Origin: Oscillospiraceae bacterium
GTDB taxonomy: Bacteria; Bacillota; Clostridia; Oscillospirales; Ruminococcaceae
NCBI GenBank assembly: GCA_031271475.1
Contig: JAISVP010000181.1
Location: forward strand, 1 to 7,810
Length of the DNA stretch: 7,810 nt
Direction: 5' to 3'
Positions 6,298 through 7,810 of this stretch are shown here, one piece after another. The notes below the pieces were generated by a model. The model had not been told where the DNA came from. It was given only the letters and a program-made list of their open reading frames with translations, and ran no database searches. Made by a program: the position numbers and the translations under genes. Every line of letters starts with the position of its first letter. Position 1 is the stretch's first letter.

Positions 6298-6326
6298 ATT
6301 ATACCGTTTCTGTACATAATATTCAA
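6298..6326 (-). promoter_or_regulatory. Sigma-A promoter of the EF-G-like gene
   Basis: Read on the minus strand, TTGAAT (6321-6326, 4/6 to TTGACA) is separated by exactly 17 nt from a perfect TATAAT (6298-6303). The predicted start near 6291 leaves a leader of about 140 nt before the ATG at 6152. The leader holds a CGGTTC/GAACCG hairpin (6255-6260 with 6273-6278) and a short out-of-frame reading frame that overlaps the start codon. Confidence 0.7.
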
Positions 6327-6355
6327 TGTTTTTTATGATAGCCTCTGATGAGAGC

Positions 6356-6416
6356 AATTCAGAACCCGAAAGGCACCGGAATCATCCGGGCAACCCGCCT
6401 GTCCGGGGTCTGAATT
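6356..6416. repeat. Compact structured inverted repeat downstream of the kinase gene (terminator or RNA element)
   Basis: Outer arms AATTCAGA (6356-6363) and TCTGAATT (6409-6416) pair perfectly. After one A/G mismatch the stem continues for four GC pairs (6365-6368 with 6404-6407). Inside, AGGC (6371-6374) pairs with GCCT (6397-6400), and CCGGA (6376-6380) pairs with TCCGG (6385-6389) over a 4-nt loop; GGGCAACCC (6388-6396) is an alternative to the last helix. A second small hairpin, CTCT-GATG-AGAG (6343-6354), adjoins it. It lies about 20 nt past the kinase stop and 30 nt upstream of the fusA2 promoter, so it most simply ends the kinase transcript. There is no proper U-tract on either strand. 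No known riboswitch consensus was recognised. Confidence 0.6.
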
Positions 6417-6433
6417 ACTGTAACCGTTCACTT

Positions 6434-7810
6434 TTACAAAAGCTTGCTAAGTTCCTCAAGTGCCTCATCATAGTCACACATCAGAATGTGTTCAGCGGCG
6501 GCGTCAATAACGGATTTTGTATTCGCATCCCATTTTTCCGCCTGCAATTGCGTTATTACGCAGTCAGCCGCGTTCATGTCCATACTCTCTAAAGCGTCCC
6601 TTAAAACCTGCACATTTTCCTTAAGGAAAGTCATGTCGCCTTCGGGTTTTGCGCTGTCTGCCGGATTATTCGATACCACATACCGTATATTTACCAGCAG
6701 TGTTTCCAATTTTTCAAGGAACAACGGCGTCTGCTTCATAAGGAACAGCATATCCTCATTTTTCCCCGCAAGCTCCAGCATTTTCGCCAACTGTGAGGTT
6801 TCGCCCGCTCCAATGCTTGCCAGTGCGGATTTTAATGCGTGGACATGGATTACATACAGCGGCAGATCCTGATTTTCCCAGCAGTTTTTAATTATTCCGA
6901 GCCGCTGTGTGCCGTCTTTAAGGAACAGCGAGAGTGTTTGCAGATAGTGTTCAAGGTTTCCTCCGGTCATAAAAATTCCGGTCTTAACATCTATGCCCTC
7001 TATTTCAAAAGTCGGCGCTGCCGTGTCACTGTCGTCTTTAGTGTAAAGATCCTGTTTCTCTTTCGGAATCCATTTTCCAAGTATCTCGTTAAGTTTTAAT
7101 GTTTCAATCGGTTTTGCCAAAAAGTCATTGAATCCGTTATGCAGAAACATCTCGCGCATACCTGTCACGGCATTTGCCGTAAGGGCTATAACTGTCAGGT
7201 TCTTAAGGTAATCACTGCAAGTTTCTTCACCGATTTGGCGTATTTTTGAGGTGACCTCTATGCCGTCCATTTCCGGCATCATATGGTCCATAAAAACAAT
7301 ATCGTATATTTCATCCTGTATGAGTTCAATGGCTTCTTTGCCGTTGTCACATACGTCAATCTTAAGTCTGTAGGGAGTCATCAGCCCTTCCGCTACTTTA
7401 AGGTTCGTTTTTATATCATCTACTATCAGAACCCTTGCGGACGGGGCTATGAAGTCAACACGGCTCTCCGCAAGTTCGTTGTATACGGATTCCTCAGGCA
7501 CGCCGTTAAGCAGATTTGCAATCGAAAGGACATGCACCGGCATGGATATTGTCATTGTGTTTTTGCTGTAGATAGCCGACTTGTCGAATTCCGCAAGCAA
7601 TACAAGCTTTGTGTCCGAATCCACCTTGTAAAATTCAATGGCTTTTTTCGCACAGTCATACAGAAAAGAGGAAATGAAAATAAAAGAAAACTTATTGCTT
7701 TGCAGCTGTTCCTGAAAGTCCGACTGTTTGGAAACAATTGTGCAGTTCACATTAAGGTCTTCCACCGCGCGTTCAATGGAACGGGAGTACACCCCTCTTG
7801 TTTCGTAAAT
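6434..7810 (-). CDS. Hybrid histidine kinase, C-terminal part: pseudo-receiver, receiver, HPt (5' end outside window)
   Basis: The reading frame stays open to the window edge, so this is the last 458 residues of a larger protein; a GTG at 7792 is probably internal. Numbering from the first visible residue: about 1-110 is a receiver-like domain opening IYETRGVYSRSIERA, whose strand-3 position reads FSFIFISS with no acceptor Asp, so it is a degenerate receiver. About 125-246 is a canonical receiver with the acidic pair VDD (130-132), phospho-acceptor Asp175 in FMDHMMP, Thr210 in ALTANA and Lys233 in LAKPI. About 270-375 is an HPt domain with the likely phospho-His324 in HVHALKSALASIGAGE. About 390-458 is a helical tail rich in acidic residues. 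Domain order implies a membrane or cytoplasmic hybrid kinase with HATPase domains upstream, passing phosphate His to Asp to His and on to an unknown response regulator. No partner regulator is in the window. Confidence 0.88.
   Translation of the reverse strand: MYETRGVYSRSIERAVEDLNVNCTIVSKQSDFQEQLQSNKFSFIFISSFLYDCAKKAIEFYKVDSDTKLVLLAEFDKSAIYSKNTMTISMPVHVLSIANLLNGVPEESVYNELAESRVDFIAPSARVLIVDDIKTNLKVAEGLMTPYRLKIDVCDNGKEAIELIQDEIYDIVFMDHMMPEMDGIEVTSKIRQIGEETCSDYLKNLTVIALTANAVTGMREMFLHNGFNDFLAKPIETLKLNEILGKWIPKEKQDLYTKDDSDTAAPTFEIEGIDVKTGIFMTGGNLEHYLQTLSLFLKDGTQRLGIIKNCWENQDLPLYVIHVHALKSALASIGAGETSQLAKMLELAGKNEDMLFLMKQTPLFLEKLETLLVNIRYVVSNNPADSAKPEGDMTFLKENVQVLRDALESMDMNAADCVITQLQAEKWDANTKSVIDAAAEHILMCDYDEALEELSKLL

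Noticed and set aside
6360..6412. Cobalamin or ZTP riboswitch
   Set aside because: Fragments such as CCGG-ATCA-TCCGG and CCCGCC look superficially similar, but the conserved core of either class is absent and no related metabolic gene follows.
7770..7792. GTG at 7792 as the true start of a stand-alone two-receiver/HPt protein
   Set aside because: The frame is open to the window edge and the upstream residues IYETRG fit the first strand of the receiver-like domain, so the start lies outside.

Overview
The window looks like a piece of chromosome from an anaerobic Bacillota (Clostridia, plausibly Oscillospiraceae/Ruminococcaceae or a neighbouring group). The grounds are: AGGAGG-type ribosome binding sites, moderate GC, an RluA-family pseudouridine synthase and a DUF3343-like small protein that resemble clostridial forms, an oxygen-sensitive ferredoxin-dependent 2-oxoacid oxidoreductase subunit, a second non-canonical EF-G, and a large hybrid histidine kinase. 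The taxonomic placement is inferred from family resemblance, not from a marker gene.

Layout. Seven protein genes are visible; six lie on the minus strand and one on the plus strand. At the left edge a short DUF3343-like gene (minus) is divergent from a pseudouridine synthase gene (plus, 329-1216). The DUF3343-like gene's stop overlaps the start of a further minus-strand gene that runs off the left edge. The pseudouridine synthase gene ends at a 160-bp MITE-like element (1216-1375) with 22-bp perfect terminal inverted repeats and a TTA target duplication, inserted exactly at its stop codon. A convergent aryl-acid module follows on the minus strand, read right to left: a small FUSC/aromatic-acid-exporter-like membrane protein (3472-3984), then iorB (2722-3294), then a PaaK-type aryl-acetate-CoA ligase (1424-2725, ATGA overlap with iorB). 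Between FUSC and iorB lies a 68-bp tandem duplication where iorA would be expected; iorA is not in the window.

Further right, a non-canonical EF-G (FusA2 type, 4089-6152) has its own well-formed promoter (6298-6326), a palindrome at the predicted transcription start and a leader of about 140 nt. The right edge holds the C-terminal part of a hybrid histidine kinase (6434 to the window end): pseudo-receiver, receiver, HPt. Between the kinase and the fusA2 promoter there is a compact, highly base-paired element (6356-6416).

How the genes work together. IorB would be the gamma-type half of an indolepyruvate/aryl-pyruvate:ferredoxin oxidoreductase that makes aryl-acetyl-CoA. The PaaK-like ligase interconverts aryl-acetate and aryl-acetyl-CoA. 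The FUSC protein could move aromatic acids across the membrane. This points to aromatic amino acid fermentation, or reductive synthesis from aryl-acetates, but the partner IorA must be encoded elsewhere or has been lost. The other genes (rRNA pseudouridylation, translation-like GTPase, signalling) look like unrelated housekeeping or regulatory neighbours.
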